Source of the DNA: Thermoplasmata archaeon
GTDB lineage: Archaea; Thermoplasmatota; Thermoplasmata; Thermoplasmatales; Thermoplasmataceae
NCBI GenBank assembly: GCA_021850545.1
Contig: JAJZLU010000035.1
Location: 1-64,000 of the forward strand
Direction: 5' to 3'
Length of the DNA: 64,000 bases
This document shows positions 19,763 through 29,734 of the stretch, one piece after another (the first letter of the stretch is position 1; each line of letters opens with the position of its first letter). A program made the position numbers and the translations under genes. Below the pieces are notes generated by a model. The model was not told the origin of the DNA. It ran no database searches and was given only the letters and a program-made list of their open reading frames with translations.

Positions 19763-19939
19763 ATGGTTAAGATGAGATATAAAGAGAATTGCACGTCCTG
19801 CGGAATAGGACTTGTACAGGCTGGTTACTCCATATTTGAATGCCCACAGTGCGGTGAAGAGCTTATCGGGCGCTGCAAGGATTGCAGGGAACACTCTACA
19901 AAGTATGACTGCCCAAAATGCGGCTTCCAGGGGCCATGA
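19763..19939 (+). CDS. Small zinc-ribbon protein (archaeal DUF1610/HVO_2753-like, translation-associated)
   Basis: [58 protein letters not shown], four CxxC knuckles; 58 aa, below ORF-track cutoff; directly precedes aEF1-beta. Confidence 0.88.
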   Translation: MVKMRYKENCTSCGIGLVQAGYSIFECPQCGEELIGRCKDCREHSTKYDCPKCGFQGP

Positions 19940-19949
19940 GGGGAATTAA

Positions 19950-20216
19950 ATGGGAGACGTAGCAGTTTTGTTGAAAATATTGCCTACAGATGTAGAACTT
20001 GACATCGATGCCCTCAAGGAAAACGTCATTGGCAAGGTAAAGCCACTGTGTGAAATCAACAAAGTGGAAATAAACGAAGTAGGGTTTGGGCTCAAAGCAA
20101 TAAAGCTCCAGGTCATTGTGCCAGATCAGGAAGGAAAGATAGACCTGGTCGAGCAAGCCATTTCCTCAGTCGAGGGAGTCGGGCAGGTAGACACTGAAGA
20201 AGTTACACTGGTGTAA
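19950..20216 (+). CDS. ef1b: Translation elongation factor aEF-1 beta
   Basis: MGDVAVLLKILPTDVELDIDALKENV...GFGLKAIKLQVIVPDQEG...VEGVGQVDTEEVTLV. Confidence 0.93.
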   Translation: MGDVAVLLKILPTDVELDIDALKENVIGKVKPLCEINKVEINEVGFGLKAIKLQVIVPDQEGKIDLVEQAISSVEGVGQVDTEEVTLV

Positions 20217-21301
20217 TGACTCTCCCCTGGCTTTTTTACAACTTTTTCTTCGATTTTTTTATAACAATACTTTTCCTTATTTTTCTTGGTTTAACTTACA
20301 TAGCCGCAAACAGGAACCGTGCTGAGTCTTATCCTGAAACACCTGATCTGATGGCATTGGTTATTGTGCCATGCAGGGGCCTGGATTATTCCCTGGAAGC
20401 AAACCTTAAGAGCATTTTATCTCAGGATTACAGAAGCCACGATGTTATAGCAGTGGTGGACTCTGAAGATGATCCAAGCGTAGAAATCCTGAAAAAGGTC
20501 GGCATGAAGTGGATTGTTTCTTCAGACCAGTGCAAAAACTGCAGCGGAAAGGTTAGGGCCATCTCATCTGCAATAAGTGCCTCAAGGGAATATGACATAT
20601 ATGTGATCGCAGATTCGGATATCCTTGTGAAAGGAGACTGGCTTTCGAGGCTTCTTTCTCCCATGGCCCACAGCGATACTGGTATTTCAACTACATTTCC
20701 ATACTTTGAGCCGGTGGGTGGATTCTGGTCCAGGGTCAAGCTCATATGGGGCTTTGTTGGCCTCGGCATGATGGAGTCAAAGCTTACGAGATTTGGATGG
20801 GGCGGATCCCTTGCATTCAGAAGGGAACTGATCAATGGGGAAAACATGGAATTTTTCAGGAATTATGTTTCAGATGATATAGCACTGACAAAGCTCTGCA
20901 AGAAACTCAATCTCAGGATCGCTTACGTGAAGGAAGCCATGCCGAAGATCAATTCGCCGGACGACTTCAAAACATTCATGGAGTGGGCGAACAGGCAAAC
21001 CGCACTTTCGGTTTATTCTACGCGTAATGTTCTCAGGTACGGGTTGGCATTTTATGGCGCATCCATTCTCCTGTTCATTTCCTCCATATCCCTCGCTTTG
21101 TTTGCATACCCTGCATTCTTAATTTTTCTCGCCCCAGCCATCATCAATGCTGCCAGGGCGGTCAAGAGATCAGGGAAATGGCCAGTGTCTTCATTCCTCA
21201 TAAGCTTCCTCGTACCATTCATCTATTTCTACAACCTTGCAAAGGCCTCTTCTATGAAATCCATTACCTGGAGAGGGAGAGACTACTCCCTGGAACAGTA
21301 A
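20216..21301 (+). CDS. Membrane glycosyltransferase family 2
   Basis: ...LVIVPCRGLDYSLEANLKSILSQDYRSHDVIAVVDSEDDPS... GT-A fold, C-terminal TMs; TAATG overlap with ef1b stop. Confidence 0.85.
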   Translation: MTLPWLFYNFFFDFFITILFLIFLGLTYIAANRNRAESYPETPDLMALVIVPCRGLDYSLEANLKSILSQDYRSHDVIAVVDSEDDPSVEILKKVGMKWIVSSDQCKNCSGKVRAISSAISASREYDIYVIADSDILVKGDWLSRLLSPMAHSDTGISTTFPYFEPVGGFWSRVKLIWGFVGLGMMESKLTRFGWGGSLAFRRELINGENMEFFRNYVSDDIALTKLCKKLNLRIAYVKEAMPKINSPDDFKTFMEWANRQTALSVYSTRNVLRYGLAFYGASILLFISSISLALFAYPAFLIFLAPAIINAARAVKRSGKWPVSSFLISFLVPFIYFYNLAKASSMKSITWRGRDYSLEQ

Positions 21302-21347
21302 TCCCGGGTAAATTCTTATATTACAATACAATGAAAACACGGTTAAG

Positions 21348-22706
21348 TTGACAAGCGATCCACATAATGAACCCATTTTTGGCACGAACGGAATCAGGGG
21401 AATCCCAAACAGTGACCTTTCAGTGGAATTCTCACAGGAGATAGGCAAGGCCATTGGCACCTTTTACGGCAAAGTAACTGTTGCTATGGGAAGGGACACG
21501 AGAGACACTGGCAACATGATTTTCAATGCGGTCTCATCAGGCCTCATGAGTGCCGGGACAAGTGTCATTGACCTTGGTATTCTGCCTACACCTGCTGTCC
21601 AGTTTTACTGCAGGACAAAGGGGATCTTTGGTGTGGTGATCACAGCTTCGCACAATCCCCCTCAGTTCAATGGAATCAAGTGCATTGCCGATGACGGCAC
21701 GGAACTTAGACGGGAAGATGAGGAAAAAATCGAAAAGATATACTATAAGAAGGCTTATGAGGCTGTTTCCTGGGAGCACGCAGGTTCCCTGAAGAACGAT
21801 CCTACCTCCCTGGATCTTTACATTGAGGGGATCATGTCCCATGTGGATGTTGAGAAAATAAGAAAAAATCAGTACAGAGTCCTTATTGACAGCGGGAATG
21901 GGGCATCCTATTTCACGACACCTAATCTCCTTAGAAGGCTTGGATGCAAAGTAGTGTCGCTCAATGCTTATCCAGATGGAAAATTTACATCCAGGACTTC
22001 TGAGCCAAGGCCTGAGAACCTGAAGGACCTGATCACCCTCATGAAAAGTGGCACTTTCAACCTTGGCGTTGCCCATGATGGTGATGCTGACAGGGCAGTA
22101 TTCATAGATGAGAATGGAAATTTCATTGACGGCGACAAGACCCTCTGCCTAGTGGTGAAGAGCGTGATAAAGCCCGGCAGCAAGGTTGTAACTCCAATAA
22201 GCAGTTCAGATGCCATTGATGAGATATGTGCTAATGGCAAAGCCCAGCTCATCCGTACCAGGGTGGGCGCCCCAATTGTGTCTAGGACAATGATTGACAA
22301 CAAGGCCATGATCGGAGGCGAGGAAAACGGAGGCATAATCTACGGTGAACATCAGTATTGCAGGGATGGGGCTATGACTGTTGCCCTGATTCTGAACCTT
22401 ATGGCAGAAATCAACAGGAAAGTATCAGAGTTGATTTCGGGGTTGCCGCAATTCTTTATCCACAAACTCTCTGTTGAGAGGAAGAAAGACTGGAAAACCC
22501 TTGAGCCGGCCATCCTTTCTTATTCCAGTTCAAAGAAAGTTGACAAATCAGACGGGCTCAAGGTCTATTTAGATGATGGGTGGGTGTTGATGCGCCCCTC
22601 AGGCACAGAACCAATAATAAGGATTTATGGCCAGTCCAGGGATGAAAAGATTGCAAGGAACCTGGCCCTTGAGTATGAAGCGTTCATTCTTGGCCTTCAG
22701 GAATGA
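21348..22706 (+). CDS. Phosphohexomutase (phosphoglucosamine mutase/phosphomannomutase family)
   Basis: FGTNGIRGIPN, GVVITASHNPPQFNG, AHDGDADRAVFID, MRPSGTEPIIRIY. Confidence 0.93.
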   Translation: MTSDPHNEPIFGTNGIRGIPNSDLSVEFSQEIGKAIGTFYGKVTVAMGRDTRDTGNMIFNAVSSGLMSAGTSVIDLGILPTPAVQFYCRTKGIFGVVITASHNPPQFNGIKCIADDGTELRREDEEKIEKIYYKKAYEAVSWEHAGSLKNDPTSLDLYIEGIMSHVDVEKIRKNQYRVLIDSGNGASYFTTPNLLRRLGCKVVSLNAYPDGKFTSRTSEPRPENLKDLITLMKSGTFNLGVAHDGDADRAVFIDENGNFIDGDKTLCLVVKSVIKPGSKVVTPISSSDAIDEICANGKAQLIRTRVGAPIVSRTMIDNKAMIGGEENGGIIYGEHQYCRDGAMTVALILNLMAEINRKVSELISGLPQFFIHKLSVERKKDWKTLEPAILSYSSSKKVDKSDGLKVYLDDGWVLMRPSGTEPIIRIYGQSRDEKIARNLALEYEAFILGLQE

Positions 22707-23311
22707 CCAAGGGCTGAATACGTGTCCCTGAACCTCATAACAGCAGTTACATTTCCCGCTATAGCAAACCAGATGAGCAGAATGTTAATTGGCGTGATCA
22801 GCACTTGGTAAAAAACTGCGTGATATGGAATGAAAAACTGCAGCAGGATGAAAATGAGCATGAAGACCAGCCTGTCTGCCCTTCCCAGAATGCCTGAATA
22901 ATTTCTCTTGAGCCCAAGGGCCTGAGACTGCACTCCAAGGTAACTGGTAAGAAGAACGCCAATGACTGCCAGAAGGCCGATCCAAACCTGTGCATGCACA
23001 CTGAATATGAACCCCAGCATTATGAGGATGTCAGAATACCTGTCCAATACGTGGTCCAGCAAATCACCCTTTTTGGATGACATGTTCCTCATTCTTGCAA
23101 CCTTTCCATCTATTGCATCGAAAAGGGCAGACAGAACAAGAGACACGAAACTTGCCAGAATAAGGTATCCTCCAAGGTAGAACAGCAATCCGGTGAGTCC
23201 TGCAAACACCAGTGAGAATATTGAAATTGTATTTGGATTGGTTTTCATGAAAGGCTTTGAAAGAGGTATTAGGAATTTGTCAGCAGTGCCCCTATAGGAA
23301 TCCAGTACCAT
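22697..23311 (-). CDS. CDP-alcohol phosphatidyltransferase (archaetidylinositol-phosphate synthase-like)
   Basis: DAIDGKVARMRNMSSKKGDLLDHVLDRYSD (CDP-OH-P-transferase motif). Confidence 0.85.
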   Translation of the reverse strand: MVLDSYRGTADKFLIPLSKPFMKTNPNTISIFSLVFAGLTGLLFYLGGYLILASFVSLVLSALFDAIDGKVARMRNMSSKKGDLLDHVLDRYSDILIMLGFIFSVHAQVWIGLLAVIGVLLTSYLGVQSQALGLKRNYSGILGRADRLVFMLIFILLQFFIPYHAVFYQVLITPINILLIWFAIAGNVTAVMRFRDTYSALGHS

Positions 23312-23336
23312 TAGAAAAGAAGATGGTTAAGTTCAA

Positions 23337-23795
23337 TTAATCTTTTTTTGCAGGATTGAGGAATTGTAAAATCTTATTGGCTGTTGCCTCCGTGTCCCCT
23401 TCCTGGACTCTGATCCTGTGTATCCTTGATGAGGGAAGAAATTCGAGCGACTCCTGGTAGATTATATCTGATCGCAAGGCATCGAGGTTTTCATTGATTT
23501 TTTCGTCACTGTAGCCACGCCCCCTCAATGTTTCAGCGACCTTTTCTTCGTCTCTTTCAAGGATAAATACGGCCGAAGGGCCGAGCAGATGTGAATAATG
23601 CCCTTCCGCAATGATATCCCGCTCACCTGCCCTAGATAATCTTTCCCTCAGGCACTCCACGTCCATTTCCTCTCCATCAAGGCATGACAAGGCGCCTTCA
23701 AGTTCCAGAACATTCCGGCAGCCATAGCCTAATTTCCTGAGGGCATCGCAAACGGAGCTTTTACCAGAACCTGGAATGCCAGATATGCCTATCAA
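23337..23795 (-). CDS. Adenylate kinase-like P-loop kinase (Fap7-like)
   Basis: MIGISGIPGSGKSSVCDALRKLG; overlaps tiaS stop. Confidence 0.8.
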   Translation of the reverse strand: MIGISGIPGSGKSSVCDALRKLGYGCRNVLELEGALSCLDGEEMDVECLRERLSRAGERDIIAEGHYSHLLGPSAVFILERDEEKVAETLRGRGYSDEKINENLDALRSDIIYQESLEFLPSSRIHRIRVQEGDTEATANKILQFLNPAKKD

Positions 23796-25111
23796 GCCGA
23801 AACCTCTCGTTCCAATTCCTTGGTTTCATGATTTCTCATCGCAAAAGGCCGGGAAAGGTGCCTTCTGGCTATAACCGGGACATCGTAGAGGCCAGGGCTG
23901 ATACCCCTTTCCTTCAGCCTGTAAACAGCCATGCTGGATCTGTAGCCGCACTGGTTGCACCGGTAGTCATTGTGTCCCTTGCTGTGTGTGACCCCGTCAC
24001 ATTTCGGGCAGACTGGCGGGGCCTTGCTGTAAAGGCTGGAAACGGTAATTACTCTCATTTTCTCCACATTGAGGCAGTTGTCCTTGTAAGTGCCATATAC
24101 GCACACCCTGTCTCCAATGGCAAGGCTGGAGAATACTTTCCTGAACTCCTTTGTTGGCTCGAATGCCGCCAGTTTGATGCCTGAATTCCCATATTGAAGG
24201 TACGTAAAGTAATGCCCCCCTTTTATGGCACAAACATTGCCGGCAATTGTGCCTTCTATTGAGTAGGAATGCCCGGGCAGGAGGTTTACCGGATCCTTGA
24301 TGATATGGTCATCTGTAGCCTGGTTTGTGCTGAAAAGGATTGACCGATCCACTCCGATAGAGTATTCTTCAATGATGCGGTTACAACCATTCAGCAGTGC
24401 ATCGGGGTCCGTGCCTCTCACTCCGAATACGACTGGCGTCCGCTCCTTTGGGAAAATTGCAGCATAGTTGTTGGAGTGGTCAATATTGTTGAAACTCCCT
24501 TCTATTCCGTCGGCCATAACTGCAGCGCCCATTTTCCTTTCCGAACCGATTGATTCCCCGGAAGGGAACCTGTAGTTCAGAACTTCATAAGTTACATTGG
24601 AGCCTGGCCACGATATGGCTGCGGCTGAACCAATGATGCCACGCCCGTTCTTGACCTTCCTGAAACTGCCTCCCTGCTGATTTATGAAACGCTCAGCTTC
24701 GGCAATTGTAACCTCTTCCCTAACAGCTTTCCAGTAGAATGACGGATCAAATTTTTTCTCTGATGCCACAATTCCGGGATTTGTCTCTTCTTCCTGAAGT
24801 TCTGCAATTTCACCAATGATTTCGCTGGCCAGGTCCATGAGTTCCCTGCCATTGGCGCTGGTTTCCTCGCCGGGATAGCTGAAAATCCAGGAACCATGGG
24901 AACTTCCAATCTTCCTTGGTTCACCTTTCCCTTTCCCAAGGTTTGCGATGAGCGCCCCGTTGCCACGTGTCTTGTGTTCAATCGCAGGATTCAGCCTTAC
25001 CAGGCTTGGGTATCCTATCAGGTCAAGGCCGCTACGCAATATTATTTCTGAGAGAACGTAGGTTGTGCACATCCCCTTGCGGGAATCTGTGTCATCAACT
25101 GCAATGTACAT
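23792..25111 (-). CDS. tiaS: tRNA(Ile2) 2-agmatinylcytidine synthetase TiaS
   Basis: MYIAVDDTDSRKGMCTTYVLSEI...; OB fold and C-terminal zinc ribbon CPKCDGVTHSKGHNDYRCNQCGYRS. Confidence 0.92.
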   Translation of the reverse strand: MYIAVDDTDSRKGMCTTYVLSEIILRSGLDLIGYPSLVRLNPAIEHKTRGNGALIANLGKGKGEPRKIGSSHGSWIFSYPGEETSANGRELMDLASEIIGEIAELQEEETNPGIVASEKKFDPSFYWKAVREEVTIAEAERFINQQGGSFRKVKNGRGIIGSAAAISWPGSNVTYEVLNYRFPSGESIGSERKMGAAVMADGIEGSFNNIDHSNNYAAIFPKERTPVVFGVRGTDPDALLNGCNRIIEEYSIGVDRSILFSTNQATDDHIIKDPVNLLPGHSYSIEGTIAGNVCAIKGGHYFTYLQYGNSGIKLAAFEPTKEFRKVFSSLAIGDRVCVYGTYKDNCLNVEKMRVITVSSLYSKAPPVCPKCDGVTHSKGHNDYRCNQCGYRSSMAVYRLKERGISPGLYDVPVIARRHLSRPFAMRNHETKELEREVSA

Positions 25112-25888
25112 CTATACCCCGTATCTTCTCTTTCTGCTCTGATATGAAATAATTGCCTTCAGGAAATCTGCCTTCTTGAGTTCCGGCCAGTTCACATCAG
25201 AGAAATAGAGTTCTGAGTAGGCGGACTGCCAGAGAAGGAAGTTTGAAATCCTCTCCTCTCCGCTGGTCCTGAAAATCAGGTCAGGGTCCGGAAGGCTCTT
25301 GTCATATAGAAATTCCCTGAACTTGTCCTCTGTGATATCATCAATTGTCATTTTCCCTTTTTCAATTTCCCCGTACATCTTCTTCATTGCGTTGATGATT
25401 TCCTGCCTTCCTCCATAGCCTATGGCAATGTTGAACCTGAAATTCCTGAACCCTTTTGTTGTGTCTTCAACCTTTTTTATGGTTTTTTGAAGATAGTCTG
25501 GAAGGTGATCAAACTCCCCGATTACCTTTACCCTGATCTTGTTGTCATACACCCTTGGATCTTCAAGGAGGTCAAGGAATGCGTCATTGATCAACCTGAA
25601 CAGGAAATCGACCTCATTCGGGTCCCTGTTGAAGTTTTCTGTTGAAAAGCCGTAGACTGTTACGATTCTGACACCGGCGTCCATGCACCATTGAAGGACT
25701 TCCTCCAGTTTCTCCTTCCCTCTTATGTGCCCCTCATTTTCCGTCAAACCGATTCCGCGTGCATAACGCCTGTTGCCATCAGTGATTATTCCGATATGCA
25801 TTGGAACCTGGCCTTTTTTGACCTCTTCCATGAGGATCTTCTCGTAAACCTCCGTAGTAAGGTTTCCAATCTGATCGGCTATTCCCAT
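25112..25888 (-). CDS. uppS: cis-Prenyltransferase (undecaprenyl diphosphate synthase family)
   Basis: MHIGIITDGNRRYARGIGLTENEGH, VTVYGFSTENFNRDPNEV, LIFRTSGEERISNFLLWQSAYSELYF. Confidence 0.93.
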   Translation of the reverse strand: MGIADQIGNLTTEVYEKILMEEVKKGQVPMHIGIITDGNRRYARGIGLTENEGHIRGKEKLEEVLQWCMDAGVRIVTVYGFSTENFNRDPNEVDFLFRLINDAFLDLLEDPRVYDNKIRVKVIGEFDHLPDYLQKTIKKVEDTTKGFRNFRFNIAIGYGGRQEIINAMKKMYGEIEKGKMTIDDITEDKFREFLYDKSLPDPDLIFRTSGEERISNFLLWQSAYSELYFSDVNWPELKKADFLKAIISYQSRKRRYGV

Positions 25889-25921
25889 CCAGTTAAGGCT
25901 ATGCCAATTTGAGCTAAATAA

Positions 25922-26887
25922 TTATTCCCAAGATTTGGAGGCAGTCAGCGAGTACATCGTAAGTGTGCTGGAATAACCATGCACTTCCCTTTTCTTCAAT
26001 ATATTCAGCCCCAGGTCCCTGAATTCCTCCATTCTCTCCTCTATTCCTGGCATGTCTAGAATTTCATAGTAATGCAATATTCCATTTTCCTTCAGCTTCC
26101 CAATGGCTTTCGTAAGGTAAAGGCGGGACTCATGGGGCAAATTCATGATTATCCTGTCCGCCTCAGGGAGAGGGGAAATAATCTCTGCGGAATCTCCACA
26201 CAAGGGTTCTATTGATCCAAGCAACCTGTTCATTGCAATGCTTTCCTTCATGAAGCGGATTGCGTCTGGATTGCTGTCTATAGCTGTGATCCTGGCTTTC
26301 TGAACTTTTGCTATGTTCAATGAAAAAGCCCCGATGCCTGCAAACATGTCAATAATAAATTCGCCCTCAGCTACTTCCCTTGAAACAAACATCCGCTCTG
26401 TTGCAAGCCTGGGGGAAAAGTAAACCTTTGAGACATCAAGCCTGAACAGCACGCCATTCTCACGGTACTGTGTTTCTGCCCTCGCTTCCCCGCTTAACAG
26501 TTCGAGATCCCTGAGCCTGTAGGGGCCGGTTATCCCCCTGTCTAGATATACGCTTTTTATGTTAGGGTGGGTTTCCATAAGTGAAGTGGCCAAAGCCAGA
26601 GCCCTCTCCCGTTCCCGGATCTTTGTGATGGCTATATCGCCTATAAGGTCAAATGCCCCCCCTGCAAGTTTTGGAAGATGTTTGGCCTTGGAAGGAACCG
26701 GTTTCATGAATACAATTTCCCAGTAACTGTGAGTTTTGGCTTCGCTTACTTTTTCCGCCCTAATTGGAATATAAACGTAATTCTCATCACGCTGTATCTG
26801 GCTACCACTGTCTATCCACTGGCCTTTCCGAAGGTCCTGGAGCAGGAACTGTGCTTCTTTCTTCAATACCTTCAGGTGTTCCTTCAC
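25922..26887 (-). CDS. trm5: tRNA (guanine37-N1)-methyltransferase Trm5
   Basis: FIIDMFAGIGAFSLNIAK, IMNLPHESRLYL. Confidence 0.88.
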   Translation of the reverse strand: MKEHLKVLKKEAQFLLQDLRKGQWIDSGSQIQRDENYVYIPIRAEKVSEAKTHSYWEIVFMKPVPSKAKHLPKLAGGAFDLIGDIAITKIRERERALALATSLMETHPNIKSVYLDRGITGPYRLRDLELLSGEARAETQYRENGVLFRLDVSKVYFSPRLATERMFVSREVAEGEFIIDMFAGIGAFSLNIAKVQKARITAIDSNPDAIRFMKESIAMNRLLGSIEPLCGDSAEIISPLPEADRIIMNLPHESRLYLTKAIGKLKENGILHYYEILDMPGIEERMEEFRDLGLNILKKREVHGYSSTLTMYSLTASKSWE

Positions 26888-29019
26888 CTTCGTCTCCTCT
26901 GCAGTACTGTCCTGGCATGGCTTATGGTTTCGGAAGCCAGCTTATGGGAAAAGCCTGCAATTCTTGTGATTTCTTCCTCCTTTGCGCCTGCAACAGAGTC
27001 GAGGCTGGTAAGGCCCGAGGTGTAAAGCCTCCGGGCTCTCACCCTTCCAATGTTCGGTATTGCGGTGAGTTCCCAGATATCTTCCTTGATTCCTTCCCTT
27101 ATCCTTATGGCCAGCATCTCAAAGTAAGTCCTCCTTTCAGGAAGCAGCATGGAAGCCAGCCTGGAAAGTGAATATGCCATCCATTCTGCGCTGCTTACCT
27201 TGGCCTGTATGTCACCGGGGCCTATTCCGTACCTGTTTGTTATGTAATCTGTAGACTTCTCGTTTACCCAGTCATATAGCACCATGGCAGTTTTGGCACT
27301 ATTGAAGGTGTCTGTGCTGTCTTCGTATTCCAGGCCATTTTCCTCCATGAAGAAGAGTACATCCTCAGTATCATCCTTTTTCGCAATCAGTGACGGCACT
27401 TCCGGAGTCAGGCATATATTATAGAGGGTTCTCTGGTCACTGATGTTTCCCTGATCCAGGTATCTTTTAAGGATGAGGGCTGAAACTGGATCTATGTAGA
27501 GATCACTGACGGTCTTTCCCAGTTTTGTTACCTTGTAATCATCCTCGGTTCCCCTTATGAAGCCATTTTCACTGAGAAAAGACAGGGCTTCCCCGAATCT
27601 CCCCATATGGGCCGAAATATCTGTCTGGAAACCAAGCAGGGTTTTTTCGTGGAACCCCATGACATCATTGATGCTCCTTGCGAGCCCTGTGCTCACCAGG
27701 GCCAGTGAATTAAACCTCACAAGGGATTCCTTCCCTATTCCCGAGAAAACTGGCTCAGGTTCTCCATCCAGATACTCCCATGCGCGCTCCAGTGAAGTTT
27801 CCGATGCGGCATAAATTATGCCAAAGCCTGTCCTGTCATACTTTGGCCTTCCAGCCCTGCCCAGCATCTGGTGCACCTCAGTGTTTGAAATGTAGCCAAC
27901 ATATCCGTCTGAGAACCTGGTTATGTCCCTTATGACCACTACTCGAGCCGGAAGGTTCACTCCTGCTGCCAGGGTCGGCGTTGCGACTAGGACCTTTATC
28001 CTGCCTTCCCGGAAGAGAGATTCCACCACTGTGCGCTGTGCAGATGAGAGGCCTGCATGGTGGAAACTCACACCCTTTGGGATGAATTCTTCCAGTATTC
28101 CCTGGTACCTGTCAGTTTCACCGCCCCATGGCGGCTCCCACTGGAATTGCCCGGTGATCCCCTCTTCCAGGGAGTAGGAGAGTTTCCTTGCAAGGTCCTC
28201 CGACCTCTTGCGTGAGTTCACAAACACCAGGAGCTGGCCGCCCTGGGAAATGAAATGCTCGCATAATCGTGCCAGGTCATCTTTGCCCTTGAAGGAGATG
28301 GGTTCACCCTCCTGGAATTCAAGTGTCCTGTTGAAAAGTATGCCTTTCTGGAGCTTAACTGGCCGGAATTCGCTGACAACGCTCTCTGCATCCAGCCAGC
28401 CAGAAATGTCATCAATGTTGGAAATAGTTGCGGAAAGCCCCAATATCCTTGTATCGGGATTCATGTACCTTGCCGCGGAAAGGAAGGTTTCCAGCCTGGC
28501 TCCCCTGCTCTCATCCCCTATAAGGTGAAGCTCATCAGCAACAATGAGTGAAATGTCAAACATGAGGGAAGGATCATGATGGAATAGAGAATCCGCCTTT
28601 TCGGATGTGCACACTATCACATCGAATCTCTTGATGAACTCAGGGGAATCGTCATAGTCGCCCACTGAAATTGCCACCTTCAGGCCAAGCGATGACATGC
28701 GTTTCAGGTCCTCATACTTCTCAGAGGCAAGTGCCCTCAGGGGAACAATGTACATGGACTTCCGCCCTTTCAGGAATTCACGGTATATTGCCACGTAAGC
28801 TATGAGTGATTTGCCCGATGCAGTTGGCACAGATACCACAACATTCCGTCCAGCTTCAAGGTGTTTTATGGCCTCTTCCTGGTGCGGATACAGCTCCAGG
28901 TCATTCCCGTCAAACATGTCAAGGAACTGCCCTGGCAGATCCAGTTCTGTAAGTCTCATTGTCCATGGTTCATTCCGTTCAAAAACTAAATATTTGCATT
29001 CACCTGTTTGCCTGTTCAT
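26884..29019 (-). CDS. hel308: Hel308/Ski2-family DNA helicase
   Basis: VVSVPTASGKSLIAYVAIYRE, VADELHLIGDESRG, VHQMLGRAGRPKYDRTGFG, C-terminal HhH ELTAIPNIGRVRARRLYTSG. Confidence 0.92.
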   Translation of the reverse strand: MNRQTGECKYLVFERNEPWTMRLTELDLPGQFLDMFDGNDLELYPHQEEAIKHLEAGRNVVVSVPTASGKSLIAYVAIYREFLKGRKSMYIVPLRALASEKYEDLKRMSSLGLKVAISVGDYDDSPEFIKRFDVIVCTSEKADSLFHHDPSLMFDISLIVADELHLIGDESRGARLETFLSAARYMNPDTRILGLSATISNIDDISGWLDAESVVSEFRPVKLQKGILFNRTLEFQEGEPISFKGKDDLARLCEHFISQGGQLLVFVNSRKRSEDLARKLSYSLEEGITGQFQWEPPWGGETDRYQGILEEFIPKGVSFHHAGLSSAQRTVVESLFREGRIKVLVATPTLAAGVNLPARVVVIRDITRFSDGYVGYISNTEVHQMLGRAGRPKYDRTGFGIIYAASETSLERAWEYLDGEPEPVFSGIGKESLVRFNSLALVSTGLARSINDVMGFHEKTLLGFQTDISAHMGRFGEALSFLSENGFIRGTEDDYKVTKLGKTVSDLYIDPVSALILKRYLDQGNISDQRTLYNICLTPEVPSLIAKKDDTEDVLFFMEENGLEYEDSTDTFNSAKTAMVLYDWVNEKSTDYITNRYGIGPGDIQAKVSSAEWMAYSLSRLASMLLPERRTYFEMLAIRIREGIKEDIWELTAIPNIGRVRARRLYTSGLTSLDSVAGAKEEEITRIAGFSHKLASETISHARTVLQRRRR

Positions 29020-29077
29020 GTTTCCTAGAGATATGATGCAGCGGCAAAATTAATATGGGCACAGTATTTTTCAGCAG

Positions 29078-29734
29078 TTGACCCAAAGGCCGTACATAAT
29101 TGTTAACGTTGCCCAGAGCCTAAACGGCTATATTTCGGGAAAAGCGGGAAGGAGAGTTGTAATATCTTCACCGGAAGACATGGTCAGGGTGCATGAACTG
29201 AGGTCAGAGGTAGACGCGATCCTAATCGGTTCAGGCACAGTTATTGCCGATGACCCAAGGCTGCTTGTTGACCAGAATGTTGTCCAGAGCGCAATTCCCC
29301 CAGTAAGGGTAATACTCGACAGAAGCATGAGGGCTAAGCCCTCCTCCAGGGTCTTTGACAGTTCAGCTAGGACCATAGTGTATACTGGAGGAAATAGAGT
29401 GGACAGCAGGAAATGCGAGATAAGGACACGAGATGACCAAGGCCTTCAGATTCATAATATCCTGCAGGAGCTCCACGATGATGGAATAGGAAAGCTGCTT
29501 GTGGAGGGCGGGAAGACAGTCATCACGCAGTTCATTGAGGAGCGTGCAATAGATGAGTTTTACCTCTATATAGGGGACGTCATAATTGAGGAAGGGGGCC
29601 TTAAACTGTTCACCCCGGGCTTTGAAATTCGCAATATAATAAAGACGGTGAGGCCTTTTGGTATGGGTGTGCTTATAAGCCTTGATCCCTATCACTTACA
29701 GAGACTATGGAAAACACAAGTAAAGGATACCTGA
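29078..29734 (+). CDS. 2,5-diamino-6-ribosylamino-4(3H)-pyrimidinone 5'-phosphate reductase (RibD C-terminal family)
   Basis: RPYIIVNVAQSLNGYISGKAG..., AILIGSGTVIADDPRLL, KLLVEGGKTVITQFI. Confidence 0.85.
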   Translation: MTQRPYIIVNVAQSLNGYISGKAGRRVVISSPEDMVRVHELRSEVDAILIGSGTVIADDPRLLVDQNVVQSAIPPVRVILDRSMRAKPSSRVFDSSARTIVYTGGNRVDSRKCEIRTRDDQGLQIHNILQELHDDGIGKLLVEGGKTVITQFIEERAIDEFYLYIGDVIIEEGGLKLFTPGFEIRNIIKTVRPFGMGVLISLDPYHLQRLWKTQVKDT

